From Bufo bufo (lineage: Eukaryota; Chordata; Amphibia; Anura; Bufonidae), in contig NC_053395.1 of assembly GCF_905171765.1 (NCBI RefSeq), forward strand, positions 182,360,156 through 182,424,155: 64,000 nt of DNA, written 5' to 3'. Shown here one piece after another: positions 53,601-63,700 of this stretch. Made by a program: the position numbers and the translations under genes. The notes under the pieces were generated by a model, which saw only the letters and a program-made list of their open reading frames with translations, was not told the DNA's origin and ran no database searches. Every line of letters starts with the position of its first letter. The stretch's first letter is position 1.

Positions 53601-53885
53601 CATAAAGGGAATCAACAAATAAAAGAGGAGAGGATATTTAAAAGAAGAAAACGGCTACAAGAGGACATAGTTTTAATTTAGAGGGGCAAAGGTTTAAAAG
53701 TAATATCAGGAAGTATTACTTTACTGAGAGAGTAGTGGATGCATGTAATAGCCTTCCTGCAGAAGTGGTAGCTGAAAATACAATGAAGGAGTTTAAGCAT
53801 GCATGGGATAGGCATAAGGCCATCCTTCATATAAGATAGGGCCAGGGGCTATCCGTCAGTATATTGGGCAGACTAGATGAGCCAA
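53601..53885 (+). pseudogene. LINE (CR1/L2-like) C-terminus, part 2
   Basis: It continues the LINE after the Tc1 insertion: FKSNIRKYYFTERVVDACNS, LPAEVVAENTMKEFKHAWDR, then a stop near HIR and a conserved 3' tail (GGGCAGACTAGATGAGCCAA). The NIRKYYFTxRVVDxWNSLPxEVV block is the typical C-terminal end of such LINEs. A short frame break lies around 53610-53660. Confidence 0.8.
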
Positions 53886-53991
53886 ATGGTTCTTATCTGC
53901 CGACACATTCTGTTTCTTTTATAGATTTTTAAAGTGTCTATATCTTGTTGGTGCACAACTCAGGAGAAAAAAAAAGCATTTTTAACCTCTT

Positions 53992-54953
53992 AGGCTGGTT
54001 TCACACGGGCGCTGCGGGAAAAGGTGCGGGTGCGTTGCGGGAACATGCACGATTTTTCAGCGCGAGTGCAAAACATTGTAATGCGTTTTGCACTCGCGTG
54101 AGAAAAATCGTGCATGTTTGGTACCCAAACCCAAACTTCTTCACAGAAGTTCGGGCTTGGGAACGGTGTTCTGTAGATTGTATTATTTTCCCTTATAACA
54201 TGGTTATAAGGGAAAATAATAGCATTCTGAATACAGAATGCTTAGTAAAATAGCGCTGGAGGGGTTAAAAAAATAAATAAAAATTTTTTAACTCTCCTTA
54301 ATACACTTGATCGCGCAGCCCGGCATCTCTTCTGTCTTCATCTTAGCTGTGTGCAGGAAAAGGACCTGTGGTGGCGTCACTCTGGTCATCACATGGTCTG
54401 TCACATGATCTTTTACCATGGTGATGGATCATGTGATGACCGGAGTGACGTCACCACAGGTCCTTTCCTGCACACAGCTAAGATGAAGACAGAAGAGAAG
54501 CCGGGCTGCGTGATCAAGTGGATTAAGGTGAGTTAAATTATAATTTATTAATTTTTTTAACCCCTCCAGCGCTATTTTACTATGCATTCTGTATTCGGAA
54601 TACTATTATTTTCCCTTATAACCATGTTATAAGGGAAAATAATAATGATTGGGTCCCCATCCCGATCGTCTCCTAGCAACCGTGAGTGAAAATCGCACCG
54701 CATCCGCACTTGCTTGCGGATGCTTGCGATTTTCACGCAGCCCCATTCACTTCTATGGGGCCTGCGTTACGTGAAAAAAGCAGAATATAGAACATGCTGC
54801 GATTTTTCACACAACGCACAAGTGATGCGTGAAAATCACCACTCGTGTGCACAGCCCCATAGAAATGAATGGGTCAGGATTCAGTGCGGGTGCAATGCGT
54901 TCAACTCGCGCATCTCATCCGCGCAGAAAACTCGCCCGTGTGAAAGGGGCCTT
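53992..54953. mobile_element. composite fold-back element, family A copy 4
   Basis: It starts AGGCTGGTTTCACACGGGCG, identical to the start of the copy at 1154, and ends CTCGCCCGTGTGAAAGGGGCCT. Internal modules repeat in the same order: TTTTCCCTTATAACATGG palindromes, arms with CAAGTGGATTAAGGTGAGTT, and CATGTGATGACCGGAGTGAC inner arms. Confidence 0.85.
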
Positions 54954-55433
54954 AGTGACATAATTTTTAGCTTTACCATTTTGCCTCTTCATGTTCCAGC
55001 AGTCATAACTTTAAGTTTTTCTTCAATTTTTTATTTTATTTTGCGAGATTAGTTGTTGGTTTTTGTAGGAACTATTTGGGGTATATATGGTGTATTAAAT
55101 AAATGTTGTTTTATTTTTAGGGGGGCAAAAACACTAATTTTAACCCCTTCAGGACACAGCCATTTTTCACCTTCAGGATGCAGCCTAATTTTGCTAATCT
55201 GACGTGTCACTTTATGTGGTAATAACTTTAAAACGTACTTGGCCAGGCCATTCTGAGATTGTTTACTCGTCACATATTGTACTTTTTTTTAAAATACCAA
55301 ATTTACCATAAATTTAAAAAAATTAAAATTTCTCTATTTTTATAATAGATAGTAATACCTCCAAAAATAGTTATTACTTTACATTTCCCATATGTCTACT
55401 TCATGTTTGGGAAAAATACAGCAATCCGCAGCA
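54954..55433. repeat. fragment of a TTAA-flanked repeat and AT-rich DNA
   Basis: TTTTAACCCCTTCAGGACACAGCC at 55137 resembles the start of another TTAA-type element (TTAA then CCCCTTCAGGAC), but no matching right end is visible before PLE-2. The rest is AT-rich non-coding sequence. Confidence 0.35.
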
Positions 55434-55475
55434 CTCGCCAGTGTGGAAAATCAAAGTGATTTATTCACAAATCAG

Positions 55476-55520
55476 CATGGTACAAGCGACGTTTCGACCT
55501 TCATCGGTCTTTCTCAAGCA
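55476..55520 (-). ncRNA. degenerate hammerhead-like motif in PLE-2 flank
   Basis: Minus strand: CTTGAGAAA, then GACC-GATGAA-GGTC (4-bp stem II), then GAAACGTC. Layout and ending match a hammerhead, but the CUGANGA core is altered (TTGAGAA: the invariant G8 would be A) and stem I does not form. It is likely an inactive relative at the position expected for a PLE ribozyme. Confidence 0.4.
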
Positions 55521-56703
55521 ATAAAACAAGTTATCAAACAAGTGCCTTAAAATGGCTTAAATAATCCAAAAGTGGGTTGGGATGTCCCTCCCCAGGTGGG
55601 ATGATACACCAGGACCTATACACCTATAGATCTTCACATATACATAAAGAGGGTTATACCCAATCCAAATCAGTGTAATGTATTAAAACATACGTGAATC
55701 ATTTAATACAGTATATGGTCTGATATAACTTTAGAAATACCTCTCAAGCGGAGATCGTGTCTCTGAAACCTCGCTCCACGTCCATATAATTCTTGGGAAG
55801 CGCGCCAAGTATCGGCGTGCCTGTTGCTTTAATGCGCATGCGTCCGCGTCTGCAATCAGCCAATAGGAAAAAGATACCCCTGTGACGTCAGCTGTTGCCA
55901 ATGTCCGGGGAGGCAGAAAACTCCACTGCACTGCATACAGCTGAGTGTGTCGCATGGGGATAACGTCAGTGGTTGCCATGGGGACGCGGACGCCCACAGA
56001 ATGAGTTGTGAGCCATCTGCGTCACCAGGCAATCATCCGAATCGTCTTCTGTCACTTGGTGGCTCAAAAAAGGAGTAAGTGGGGAGAATCCCAACTAAGT
56101 ATTCTTATCAGTCCTCTGGTGTTTGGAGGGGGTCAATTTAGGAACCCAGTCATTTCATGGGTCACTGATTCCAGACCACAAAATACCCTTTAGGATATAT
56201 GTGGTTCCTCCAGGGCGAACACCGGCTTCACTCAGTTATACGCCCCTATGAAGACACCACATACCCATACATGCTTCCCCTTCCTCAGTCAGGGGATCAC
56301 GGTCGCGCAAACTGTCCCCCGGGCCGATCATTAATGAATGTCAACAGCCCCGGTGACAAACCGCGGCCGTCCACACACACATCTAGATACACTCAGAATT
56401 CAGGCTATATAGTGAGACTCACCCCCACAAGCCGATCTTGTTTACTACATTTGGTGACCAATAAGGTGGTTGAACTGCATGACTACGGAGGCATCCAAAG
56501 AAAAAGAAAAATGGCGTGGAGCATCGAGGACTTCAGGGAGACCATTCCTGAAAAAAGAGGGTTAAACGTGTAGGAGAATTGTGTAACCCACAGACAGGTT
56601 TAAACATAAACAATCACAACAAGAGCATTGTTGGGCACAGAACTTGGTTGCAAAAAATAAAATGCTCATTTATGCAGAAGAAGAAATGACAATTATGGAT
56701 TCC

Positions 56704-57313
56704 TCATTGAAAGACCCCTAAATTAAAGTCTCTATTGAGACCCTTGGGCTCAAGCGTGTTAAGTCTATAGATCCATTTTAATTCTAATTGTTTGAGGAGA
56801 GTTTCTCTATCTCCTCCCCTCTGTAAATGTGACACTCCATCTATAATCTGGAACCTTAATTGTAATACATTATGTCCAGACTTATGAAAATGTTCCGGTA
56901 CTAGAAGATCCAAGGCTTCTTTGCGGATCTTTGACTTGTGCTGTGTTATTCTCTTTTTGACCTCCTGTATGGTTTCCCCCACATATAGGAGTCCACAGGG
57001 ACACTGAAGTATATAGATTACATAAGATGAATTGTCTAATTTCATATCTTTTTCCTGTATGGGGATGCACAAAAGTTTTTTCTTTTACCATGCTGTTGCA
57101 ATGGCAACAGCCCAGGCATGGGTAGCAACCTGTTGTTCTATTTTGTTGCTGTGTATCCGGGGGTCTGTCAGCATGTACCAATCTATCCCTTACATTAGGG
57201 CCCCTCTTATATGAAAAAAGGGGAGGGTTTTGAAATTCTGGGGTGTTCGGGAACGCCTGGGCAAGGATTTTCCAGTTTTTCCTAATCACCGTGGCAACCT
57301 GTCTACTCGGCAT
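56704..57313 (-). pseudogene. PLE-2 GIY-YIG endonuclease
   Basis: The first frame (57313 down to about 57070) gives RQVATVIRKNWKILAQAFPN and the Cys motif CYPCLGCCHCN. The second (57072 to 56704) gives YVIYILQCPCGLLYVGETIQ, VKKRITQHKSKIRKEALD and ELKWIYRLNTLEPKGLNRDF. The IYI-x9-YVG core, the Arg of VKKRI and the terminal Glu/Asn block are preserved. The two frames overlap around 57060, so a single-base shift separates linker and endonuclease. The C-terminal frame ends with a stop at 56704. Confidence 0.85.
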
Positions 57314-57338
57314 TGTATATCGGGAGACAAAAGGAATT

Positions 57339-58892
57339 CTACATTTTACTTTTGGGCTGTTCTTGCTTTCCTCGAGTAATGTTTGCCTTTTTCGTCCTAA
57401 GGGCCCTATCCTGATGTTTTTTTGTCAGTTCTGGGGGGTAACCTCTATTGATGAATTTTTGATTCATTTCTTGTAATCTAGTTTCTACCCTCCCCTCATC
57501 ACTCACAATTCTGCGTACCCGTAGGAACTGACTATAGGGGAGTGATTTGATTATACCCCGTGGATGTGAACTATTGTATTGTAAAATGTTGTTTTGTCTG
57601 TTTTCTTTATATGGATGTGTCCAGTGTATTGCCCTGTACACACACCAGTGTATCCAGGAATTGTAATTGAGTCATAGAGCTGACTCTGGTAAATTTCAGG
57701 GCTGGATGGATATTGTTTAAATACTCATTGAACTCCTGTAGTTCTGATTCAGAACCTGTCCATATAAAGAATGTCATCTATGTATCTCATCCAGCCCCTT
57801 ACTTTGTCGAAGAAGCTGGATGGATACACAAATAGACTTTCAACATATGACATATAAATATTGCAAAAAGAATTTATCCTTAAACATAAAATAATTGCAG
57901 GTCAATATGATCTCCAATAACGCCAAAATGAAGTTCACCGTTCCTGGTGTAAACTCAGAATTGTGTAAGATGTATCTGACTGCCTCTAGGCCCTTGTCGT
58001 GATCAATGCTAGTATAGAGGCTAACCACGTCAAAGGATACTAATGTGTCCCCTGTCTGGAATGTTAAGGCTTTTCATTTGAGTAAGAAGTGGGTGGTATC
58101 TCTCACATAGGATGTGGCATTTGTTGCGTATTTCTGGAGGACCCTATCTAGAAAAATTGCTGATCGTGAAAGGACAGAATTAATGCCGGACACAATAGGG
58201 CGCCCTGGCGGATTAATCCTGTCCTTGTGTATCTTGGGTAAGGTGTATAATACCGGAGTAATGGGATGCGATACAATTAGGTAATCATGTAGTGAGTGAT
58301 CAATGATATTTTTAGCGTATGCATCATCGACCAAAAGTTAGATTTTTCGAGAGATCTCAAATTCCGGATCATGGTCGATCTGACGATATACTGAAGTATC
58401 ATCAAGTTGCCGCTTAATCTCCTGTTCATATTTTACCGTGTCCATGATGACGATGGCTCCGCCTTTATCGGCGGGTTTGATAGTGATTTCATTCCTATTG
58501 CTTAATTTAGTCAATAATTCCTTCTCTGTTTTAGTGAGGTTGGACTTAAATTTAATCTGGGAGTGTTCTTTCAGTTTGAGCATATCCTTCTGTACCAGTG
58601 AGATATACGCCTCGATAACATTAATATTTGGAGAGGGTTGAAACCTACTTTTAACTGAGAGATTAAACTCTTTAAGGGTCATAGTATTACTAACACTCTC
58701 CATCTCCTTCTTATTTGAACTGTTGTCCCTATTCGAAAAGAAGCCTTTAAGTCTTAAACGCCTAAAAAACATAAACAAATCAACCTCATACTCAAACCAA
58801 TTAATAAACCTAGTAGGGCAATAGGACAAGCCTTTGTTCAATAAAGTCAGTTCAGATTCGGTAAAAGTGAAAGAGGAGATATTTACCACCAA
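57339..58892 (-). pseudogene. PLE-2 reverse transcriptase, fragmented
   Basis: Minus strand pieces, in order: 58892-58338, beginning FTFTESELTLLNKGLSYCPT and with ITIKPADKGGAIVIMD; 58334-58074 with LPKIHK and PPGRPIVSGINS; 58028-57840 with VSLYTSIDHDKGLEAVRYIL; then YIDD at about 57771-57790; then 57641-57339 with FLRVRRIVSDE. Stops and frameshifts separate the pieces. The conserved GTAMG..APSYAN block between the two catalytic motifs is deleted: the text passes directly from FKDKFFLQ to NIYMSYVES. Confidence 0.8.
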
Positions 58893-59195
58893 TTAGTCTA
58901 TCTCGGTCTGTTCATGGTGTGCACTTTTGCTTTGTTCAAATGTCATGTCCGGTTCTGATGACCTTTTTTTAGGACAAGAAACCAATCGGGAAAAGCAAGA
59001 CAGCAAAGGAGTGGAGGATCCAAGCATAGGCGATGGAGGAAGCACTATAACCACCAGATCGAAGAAACCCCCCTTGGGTCAGAACCGGACGGGACATTTG
59101 AACAAAGCAAAAGAGCACACCATGAACAGACCGAGATAGACTCATTGGTGGTAAATATCTCCTCTTTCACTTTTACCGAATCTGAACTGACTTTG
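58858..59195. repeat. inverted repeat at the PLE-2 5' end
   Basis: The stretch with GGTGGTAAATATCTCCTCTT and TTCACTTTTACCGAATCTGA at 59149-59195 is the complement of 58858-58900. AACAAAGCAAAAG and CACACCATGAACAGACCGAG near 59100-59140 pair with 58905-58950. The spacer is about 130 bases. A short inverted copy of PLE-2 5' sequence has therefore been joined to it. Confidence 0.85.
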
Positions 59196-59197
59196 AC

Positions 59198-59870
59198 AGG
59201 TTCAAAATAACAGATTGAGATGATGATGTTAGTACTTATTGCTCTGCTGAGTTGGTAGTTGTACCCGATCTCTCAAAGTGTAGGTGTTCAGAGACTTCTG
59301 GCCTAAAAAAGATATGGAATTGAATTCGTAGTGGAGGGTATTGAGGAGGAGGAGGCATCTAATAAGGGAGTCCCAGGTGGAACTAAAATTGGGGACAGTT
59401 CTCTTTAGTTTTTGTTGGTCCCCTTTCATAATGGGTCCCTCTCCCCTAGTGCCAGGGTATTTTGGGGGTCCCATTGTCTTCCAGGATAATGAGTAGATTA
59501 TTGGTTCCCTCTTGGTTGGGATCTCGGGGTGGAATATCTAGACCTCGCCCTGGTCCGACTTCTTCCGCTCCAATTTAATCGCCGATTTTGATATTGTTGT
59601 GATTGACTATAGTCTGGATGAGAACTATCTGGTTTAGATGCGGAGCTTTGAGTTACCGATCCTTTCTGATTGGACTGTGTTACGTCATACTCAGTTTTAT
59701 TTCTAAATTCAGTCAAGTACTTAATAAACTGGCGATGTTTGCATTCAACTAGGCTCGACTTGAACCTCTCTGTATTCTGTTTTAGTTCCAATTTTTAATA
59801 TTTTTTTGTGCTTATAATAAAGGCTACGTTTTAAACTAGGGTGGTACTCCGTGAATAGTCTATTTAGATT
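59198..59870 (-). pseudogene. inverted partial copy of the PLE-3 N-terminal region
   Basis: Minus strand 59791-59498 gives ERFKSSLVECKHRQFIKYLT and RRLNWSGRSRTRARSRYSTP. 59474-59229 gives a GTRGEGPIMKGDQQKLKR frame and a NTYTLRDRVQLP end. The same segments occur on the plus strand at 60366-61330 in PLE-3, where one is broken by a stop and a miniature element is inserted. It is a 5' fragment of the same subfamily lying head to head with PLE-3. Confidence 0.8.
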
Positions 59871-59974
59871 CATACCACCTGAGTATATCTACCCTCTGAA
59901 GGGTTACTGCCTTAGCTGTGATTTCTTCCTTGATTTATAGATTGTTGTAACCACTAGATCAAATTGTTCTGGGT

Positions 59975-60433
59975 ATGGCCGGCTTCTTGATTACACAGTT
60001 TGACAAAAATAAATGGGTATTGGAAGCAAATGAAATTTTCTCAGAGAAGGAATTGTCTTCTCTGAATACGACTACTCCATCAATTAAGACCACCTTTAGG
60101 GATCTATATAGTATTCACAAAGAATACCAAAAATCGTGGTGGGAAATTCAGTCCCTTGACAACTACATAAAAAACTCGATTGTACCAAAGGGTTTACGTA
60201 TCTTCATTAAACCAGCTAAACGTATATGTACTCCCGATTTACTATCAAATTGGGAAGTAGAGGTCACAGATAGCTCTCTACGTTTAATGGAATTATTACT
60301 AGACCAGGAAATGGTCAATATAGAAGGAATTAAAAAAACAGCTCAATAGCCAAACAGAAATAGCATTGAAGTTCAGGGACCATCCAGAATTCTCCAAAAA
60401 AGAATTGGAACTACAACAGAATATAGAGAGGTT
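59975..60433 (+). pseudogene. PLE-3 N-terminal region, part 1
   Basis: A 124-residue frame, AGFLITQFDKNKWVLEANEI and onward, rich in Lys/Glu/Trp and helical, with DLYSIHKEYQKSWWEIQSLD. It ends at a stop just after an A7 run (EGIKKTAQ). Reading one frame over continues with NSQTEIALKF and ELELQQNIERFK, so a one-base insertion in the A run is the likely break. It resembles the coiled N-terminal region of PLE-1. Confidence 0.7.
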
Positions 60434-60808
60434 TAAGGCTACTTTCACACTCGCGTTTGGTGTGGATCCATCATGGATCTGCACAAACGCTTCAGTTCAG
60501 ATAATACAACCGAATGCATCCGGTCAGAACGGATCCGTTTGTATTATCTGTAACATAGCCAAAACGGATCCGTCTTGAACACCATTGAAAGTCAATGGGG
60601 GACGGATCAGTTTTCTATTTTGCCATATTGTGTCAGTGAAAACAGATCCGTCCCCATTGACTTACATTGTGTGTTAGGACGGATCAGTTTTCCTCCGCAT
60701 CGTCAGGCGGACACCAAAATGCTGCAAGCAGCGTTTTGGTGTCCGCCTCCAGAGCGGAAAGAAGGCAGAGCGGAGGCAAACTGATGCATTCTGAACGAAA
60801 GTAGCCTT
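60434..60808. mobile_element. fold-back element, AAGGCTACTTTCACAC family copy 3
   Basis: It begins AAGGCTACTTTCACACTCGC and ends GAACGAAAGTAGCCTT, with TA at both borders. It interrupts PLE-3 between ERFK and KHRQFIKDL. The inverted copy at 59198-59870 shows the uninterrupted sequence (ERFKSSLVECKHRQF). Interior GGATCCG motifs are shared with 17263-17782 and 22267-22604. Confidence 0.88.
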
Positions 60809-61709
60809 AGTTGAACGCAAACATCGCCAGTTTATTAAGGACTTGACTGAATTTAGAAATAAAACTGCGTATGAAGTAACATTCCATTCAAATCAGAAAG
60901 TATCGGTAACTGAAAGCTCCGCATCTGAAGCAGATAGTTCTGATCCAGACTATAGTCAATCACAACAATATCAAAACCGGTGATTAAATTGGAGCGGAAG
61001 AGGTTGGACCAGGGCGAGGTCTAGATATTCCACCCCGAGATCCCAACCAAGAGGGAACCAACAATCTACTCATTATCCTGGGAGACAATGGGACCCCCAA
61101 AATACCCTGGCACTAGGGGGAGAGGGACCCATTATGAAAGGGGACCAACAAAAACTAGGAGAACTGTCCCCAATTTTAGTTTCACCTGGCACTCCCTTAG
61201 ATGCCTCCTCCTTCTCAATACCCTCCACTACGAATTCCATATCTTTTTTAGGCCAGACTCCTCTGAACAACTACACTTTGAGAGATCGGGTACAACTACC
61301 ATCTCAGCAGAGCAAGAGGTACTAACATCATCTTCTTCTCAATCTGTTATTTTGAACCTGTCAGAAATACCTTTATCAGATATGGAACAGAGAATTCTAA
61401 CCAAAGGACTGTCGTATGTACCCACCACGCGATTTAATTCCTTTGAATGGGTGAAAGACCTCCACTTGTTCACCAGAAAACTAAGGTGGCACAACATTTT
61501 CTGTTCCTCTGATAAAATAAGAAGCCTTGAACTGGGACTTGAACCCAGTGATCTACAAGGACTTGATGATTTGGTGGAACTACTGGATGAAAACGAACGT
61601 CCGAAAGGACAAGGTCCCTTTACCACTCTTAGAAATTAGAGCACCAAAACATTGGGAGAAGCCAATATTGACCTTTTCCTGAGATCCGTAACTAGGGATC
61701 TTAAGAATA
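60809..61709 (+). pseudogene. PLE-3 N-terminal region part 2 and RT start
   Basis: The text resumes KHRQFIKDLTEFRNKTAYEV, then SSDPDYSQSQQYQNR, a TGA stop, and LNWSGRGWTRARSRYSTPRS. In the inverted copy the stop codon is CGA, so it is a C-to-T change in a CpG. After frame changes, 61088-61639 read LNLSEIPLSDMEQRILTKGL, SYVPTTRFNSFEWVKDLHLF and TRKLRWHNIF, the segment before the RT domain that also opens PLE-1 (LLNKGRKFAPT) and PLE-2. Confidence 0.75.
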
Positions 61710-62949
61710 TTGTACGGACACGGCCCGGGTATAAAAAACTATACGTCTACAGAGATGGAGGTGTTACGACATCTAAGCATAAACAAAAACCTGGTAATTA
61801 AACTCTCGGATAAGGGGGGTAATTTGGTTGTTATGTCTGTTCAACAGTATCAAAACATGTGTCTGTCACTTCTGTCTGACAGAAAAAGCTATGAATTATT
61901 GAAGTCTGACCCCACCTTTCCGTATTCACAAAAGCTATCCCAGATGCTGTGGGAGGCCCTTGAGGGGAAATTAATTGACCGGAAAGAAGAGTATCTTGGA
62001 CCATCTAATCCTAGGGTGGCTACTTTTTACGGTCTTCCTAAAATACATAAAGGCACTAGTCCCCTCAGGGGCCGACCGATTGTATCTGGGATAGGCAGCC
62101 TTACTGAACATGCAGGCACTTATATCTATCAAATACTTTGCCCATTTGTCACAGACCTACCCTCGTATTTATAAGACACAACACATCTACTTAAACGCAT
62201 CAATGGTATTACATTGGAACCAGACAGTTGGCTAGCATTTATTGATGTGGAGGCATTATATACCTTAATTCCCCACAACAAAGGTGTGGCAGCTACTAAA
62301 CACTTTTTAGATTCTAGGTCCAATGACTTAAAGGAACATAATCAATTTTTCATTCAACTCTTGGACTTTGTTCTTACCCACAACTGCTTTGTGTTTAATG
62401 GCTAATTCTATCACCAGCTAAGGGGCACCGCGATGGGTAGCCCATGTGCACTGACCTATGCAAATCTGCTCTTGGGCTGGTGGGAGGATCCCATCGTTTT
62501 TTCCGAGACCATGGCACACTGGACCAGATTTATCACCTTCTGGTCCAGATTTATAGATGACATTCTGCTACTGTGGTCAAGGACAGAGGATGACTTTAAA
62601 CTCTTCATGAGTGAGCTCAATATAAATCACATAGGGCTATATTTCACATATGAACTTCAGCGTGACACAATAACCTTTTTGGACACACAAATCCAGAGGG
62701 GAGACAATAATGGCATCGAAACCACTGTTTCGTAAAAAAACATCAACCAACAGCCTGCTAATTTGGGGTAGTTTTCATCCGAGACCACTGAAAAAGCGCA
62801 TCCCAAAGGGACAATTCCTAAGGGTACATAGAAACTGTTCGGACCAAAAGGATTTCACCAGGCAGGCCTCACAACTATTTCATCTTTCAAGCAGAGGGGA
62901 TACCCCGACTCTTGTCTCTATGAGGCCTGGAGTAATGTTAAGTCCATAG
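61710..62949 (+). pseudogene. PLE-3 reverse transcriptase
   Basis: Pieces in order: 61710-62174 with KLSDKGGNLVVMS, YGLPKIHK and RGRPIVSGIGSLTEHAG; 62214-62405 with FIDVEALYTLIPHNKG (first catalytic Asp); 62433-62735 with GTAMGSPCALTYANLLLGWW, SRFIDDILLLW (catalytic Asp pair) and TFLDTQI; 62710-62949 with KKRIPKGQFLRVHRNCS. Two in-frame stops (after SYL and before FYHQL) and a frameshift near 62730 break it. SDKGG in place of ADKGG and FIDD in place of YIDD mark a subfamily distinct from PLE-1 and PLE-2. Confidence 0.85.
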
Positions 62950-63005
62950 ATAGGTCCACACGATTCCATTCTGAGGGGAGACAGTGTTCACCAGAAATAA
63001 TCTGA

Positions 63006-63677
63006 ATGATCGGCACATACGATACCGCATCACAACAAGCTCGGAAAATCTTGGGACGATACTGGTCTCTCCTCAAAACAGACCCCGACTTGACAAACTT
63101 ACTCCCAGACTACCCAGCAACAACGTTTAGGCGGGTTTGCAGCATATGGGACACCTTAGTGCACAGCCACTTTGAAGCTCCAACTAAAAACACCTGGCTG
63201 CTGGACAGGAGATTGGGTACCCATAGGTGCGGAAAATGTAAGGCATGCCCCTTCATCGAAGTGGGCGACATTTTCTCTAACAGTGCCCAAAAACTGACGT
63301 ACACCGCCTGTACGTTTGCAAACTGTAATACCGTAGGGCTAGTATATTTGGCTAAATGTAAATGTGGAAGTAAATATGTCGGCAAGACCTGTAGAGCCTT
63401 CGAAAAAAGAATCTTGGAGCATGTTGAGGATGTTCGCAAAAAACGCGACAAACCACTCTCAAGACATGTAGTACTCCATCATGGAGACAATATTACAACA
63501 CTGCGATTCTCCATGATTGAGACAATTAAACACTCTATCAGGAGAGGAGACTTCGACAAAATTCTAAAACAAAAGGAATCCAGATGGATTGATGTGTTAA
63601 ATACTATTTCGCCCTTTGGTCTGAATGAGAATATTGACTATTCATGTTTTTTATTGTCGGCCAACCGAGTATCCTAG
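63006..63677 (+). CDS. PLE-3 linker and GIY-YIG endonuclease (intact module of a dead element)
   Basis: A single 223-residue frame. Residues 1-70 are the linker after RT (ARKILGRYWSLLKTDPDL). CGKCKACPF (75-83) is a Cys-rich knuckle. The GIY-YIG core is GLVYLAKCKCGSKYVGKTCR (111-130), with Arg and Glu in FEKRILEH (132-139). SRHVVLHHGDN (152-162) and ESRWIDVLNTISPFGLNE (191-208, with the likely metal-binding Glu and the Asn of LNT) complete the fold. In PLEs this domain nicks target DNA for priming. It is intact here although the upstream RT is broken; the Met start is simply the first in the frame. Confidence 0.85.
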   Translation: MIGTYDTASQQARKILGRYWSLLKTDPDLTNLLPDYPATTFRRVCSIWDTLVHSHFEAPTKNTWLLDRRLGTHRCGKCKACPFIEVGDIFSNSAQKLTYTACTFANCNTVGLVYLAKCKCGSKYVGKTCRAFEKRILEHVEDVRKKRDKPLSRHVVLHHGDNITTLRFSMIETIKHSIRRGDFDKILKQKESRWIDVLNTISPFGLNENIDYSCFLLSANRVS

Positions 63678-63700
63678 TGAGTGGGTTATATATCTGTCCC

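Larger units (their letters stand above)
55434..58957 (-). mobile_element. Penelope-like retroelement PLE-2, broken
   Basis: Minus-strand RT and GIY-YIG pieces run from 58892 down to 56704. The downstream non-coding part reaches about 55434, with AATAAATCACTTTGATTTTC and a degenerate hammerhead-like sequence (55476-55520). The 5' part ends in a 100-base fold-back (58858-58957 against 59088-59195). The RT has several frameshifts and an internal deletion. This copy belongs to a different subfamily from PLE-3. Confidence 0.75.
59880..63700 (+). mobile_element. Penelope-like retroelement PLE-3, nearly full length but broken
   Basis: The order is N-terminal region, basic low-complexity region, reverse transcriptase and GIY-YIG endonuclease, ending with a stop at 63677. 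Stops, frameshifts and a 375-bp fold-back insertion disrupt it. The downstream ~300 bases to the window end show no hammerhead core, so the 3' pseudo-LTR may continue outside. Confidence 0.8.

Noticed and set aside
63006..63677. GIY-YIG frame as a host homing endonuclease or repair gene
   Set aside because: It directly follows Penelope RT fragments in the same orientation and ends with the PLE-specific block; two further copies show the same order.
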